64,000 bases of DNA from Zhihengliuella flava. Its GTDB lineage: Bacteria > Actinomycetota > Actinomycetes > Actinomycetales > Micrococcaceae. This document shows, piece by piece, positions 63,298 through 64,000 of this stretch (position 1 is the stretch's first letter; each line of letters starts with the position of its first letter). Under the pieces are notes generated by a model. It worked only from the letters and a program-made list of their open reading frames with translations. It was not told the DNA's origin and searched no databases. Location of the stretch: contig NZ_JADOTZ010000001.1 in NCBI RefSeq assembly GCF_015751895.1, positions 1,612,001-1,676,000 on the forward strand. Reading direction: 5' to 3'. The translations under genes and the position numbers were made by a program.

Positions 63298-64000
63298 TCA
63301 GCTGATGGCTAAGGCCTTGGCGTCCGGGCAGCGGCTGGTCACCACCTCCGCGACCGCCCGGTGCTCCGCGGCCGTCATCCACAAGTCGTACTTCGCCTTC
63401 ACGGCGGTTTGCCGTGCCACGTAATCACACCAGAAGCCGCCGTTCGGGGGCAGCCACGTGGCGGCGTCGGAATCGCCCTTGGCGGCATTGGTGCCGCCGT
63501 CGACGGCGAGGAGGTTCAGCGGATCGTTCGCGAACAGCTCCCGCTCCTGATCGCTGAGCTGCTGGGCGCCCTTCTGCCACGCGTCGGAAAGTGCCACGAG
63601 ATGGTCAATCTGCACCTCGGAGCTGCTGCCCGGGCCGCGTTGAAACTCGATCACAGTGCCCGTAAACGCGTCGTCGAGCGTGCCGGTCAGCACCACACAA
63701 TCCTGCGTGCCGTCCTTGAACGTGACCTCCGTCAGGTCCCGGCGGAGCATGTCATTGCGGGCGTCGCACCCGTTGCGATCCGGGTCCAGCCAACCGGAAC
63801 CGAACTCGTCCCGCTCGTAGCCCGTCTTCGGGGCGCGGCCCTTGACCTCAATCGTGGCGAGTTGGTCAAGCAGCGCCGTGTCGGTCTCGGCGAACCCGTC
63901 ATTGGCGTCGCTGTCCGTGGCGACCGCCGGTTCATCCAGCGCCTCGAGGGCCGAGTGCAGCGCCTCCTCAACGACGGAGCAACCGGTGGTGCTGAGGACG
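63298..64000 (-). CDS. HNH endonuclease (DUF1524) family lipoprotein, N-terminus beyond window
   Basis: The reverse frame is open to the window edge, giving 234 codons and a C-terminus at 63298. The visible start VLSTTGCSVVEEALHSALEA has a lipobox-like TTGCS, so the protein is probably exported. The domain GYERDEFGSGWLDPDRNGCD, VQIDHLVALSDAW (catalytic His) and PLNLLAVDGGTNAAKGD (Asn) is the extracellular HNH/DUF1524 nuclease type. The true start lies a few codons before position 64000. It stands alone next to DUF2254. Confidence 0.87.
   Translation of the reverse strand, partial: VLSTTGCSVVEEALHSALEALDEPAVATDSDANDGFAETDTALLDQLATIEVKGRAPKTGYERDEFGSGWLDPDRNGCDARNDMLRRDLTEVTFKDGTQDCVVLTGTLDDAFTGTVIEFQRGPGSSSEVQIDHLVALSDAWQKGAQQLSDQERELFANDPLNLLAVDGGTNAAKGDSDAATWLPPNGGFWCDYVARQTAVKAKYDLWMTAAEHRAVAEVVTSRCPDAKALAIS

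Overview
The window is about 64 kb of high-GC DNA from an actinobacterium, most likely a member of the Micrococcales close to the Micrococcaceae. The main reasons are GC-rich codon usage, many GTG starts, and an origin-proximal gene order shared with Mycobacterium and Arthrobacter: ppiA, rhomboid, crgA, sortase, trpG, then pknB-pknA-pbpA-rodA-pstP-fhaB-fhaA on the opposite strand. The family assignment is an inference from synteny and protein type; no 16S gene is present.

Layout. Positions 1-8561 hold a partial Lys/Ala-rich membrane-anchored protein, a cyclophilin and a zinc-ribbon rhomboid protease. A 666-bp non-coding block follows, packed with DnaA boxes in two diverged copies of one module. 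Next come a double GNAT, a divergent lysE/lysG pair, a DUF3817 protein, a SugE-type guanidinium exporter behind a guanidine-III riboswitch, crgA, a class E sortase, a 56-residue membrane peptide and trpG. Positions 8568-17917 (minus) are the overlapping cell-wall growth and Ser/Thr phosphorylation operon.

Positions 18161-18244 are tRNA-Leu(CAG), whose 3' end is the left boundary of an 8.4-kb genomic island (18224-26647) ended by a 22-bp direct repeat. The island holds a truncated trypsin-like protease, two unknown genes, a CBS-like gene broken by two in-frame amber codons inside a 15-bp tandem repeat, and an 1800-residue SF1 helicase with a Vsr-type nuclease domain and DUF3320. No integrase is visible. 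It looks like a remnant or dependent element with probable defence cargo.

Positions 26928-40098 are chromosomal metabolism: a dienelactone hydrolase, a universal stress protein, glutamate dehydrogenase, an HTH-less LysR-ligand-domain protein, a gluconate module (gntP, gntK, divergent gntR), an ATP-grasp ligase, an enoyl-CoA hydratase, an alpha/beta hydrolase, and a coupled PfkB kinase, HAD phosphatase and GDPD trio. Positions 40181-44732 pair an EAL protein with a divergent GGDEF membrane protein next to a processive family 2 glycosyltransferase, a plausible cyclic-di-GMP and exopolysaccharide locus. Positions 44848-52112 hold a uracil-type permease, a DUF4282 protein, a metallo-beta-lactamase-fold hydrolase coupled to an MHS transporter, and a TPP-riboswitch operon encoding a ThiD-TenA fusion coupled to a LysR regulator. 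Positions 52158-64000 hold a GyrI-like protein, a DUF222/HNH protein with a LexA-type box, an SDR, a CobW GTPase, an aldehyde dehydrogenase, an FMN reductase, phosphoglucomutase, an MFS carrier, a DUF2254 protein and a truncated secreted-type HNH (DUF1524) lipoprotein.

The items most worth a second look are the DnaA-box block at 2438-2918, the tRNA-Leu island with its helicase-nuclease, the guanidine-III riboswitch, and the SOS/DnaA-box configuration upstream of the DUF222/HNH gene.
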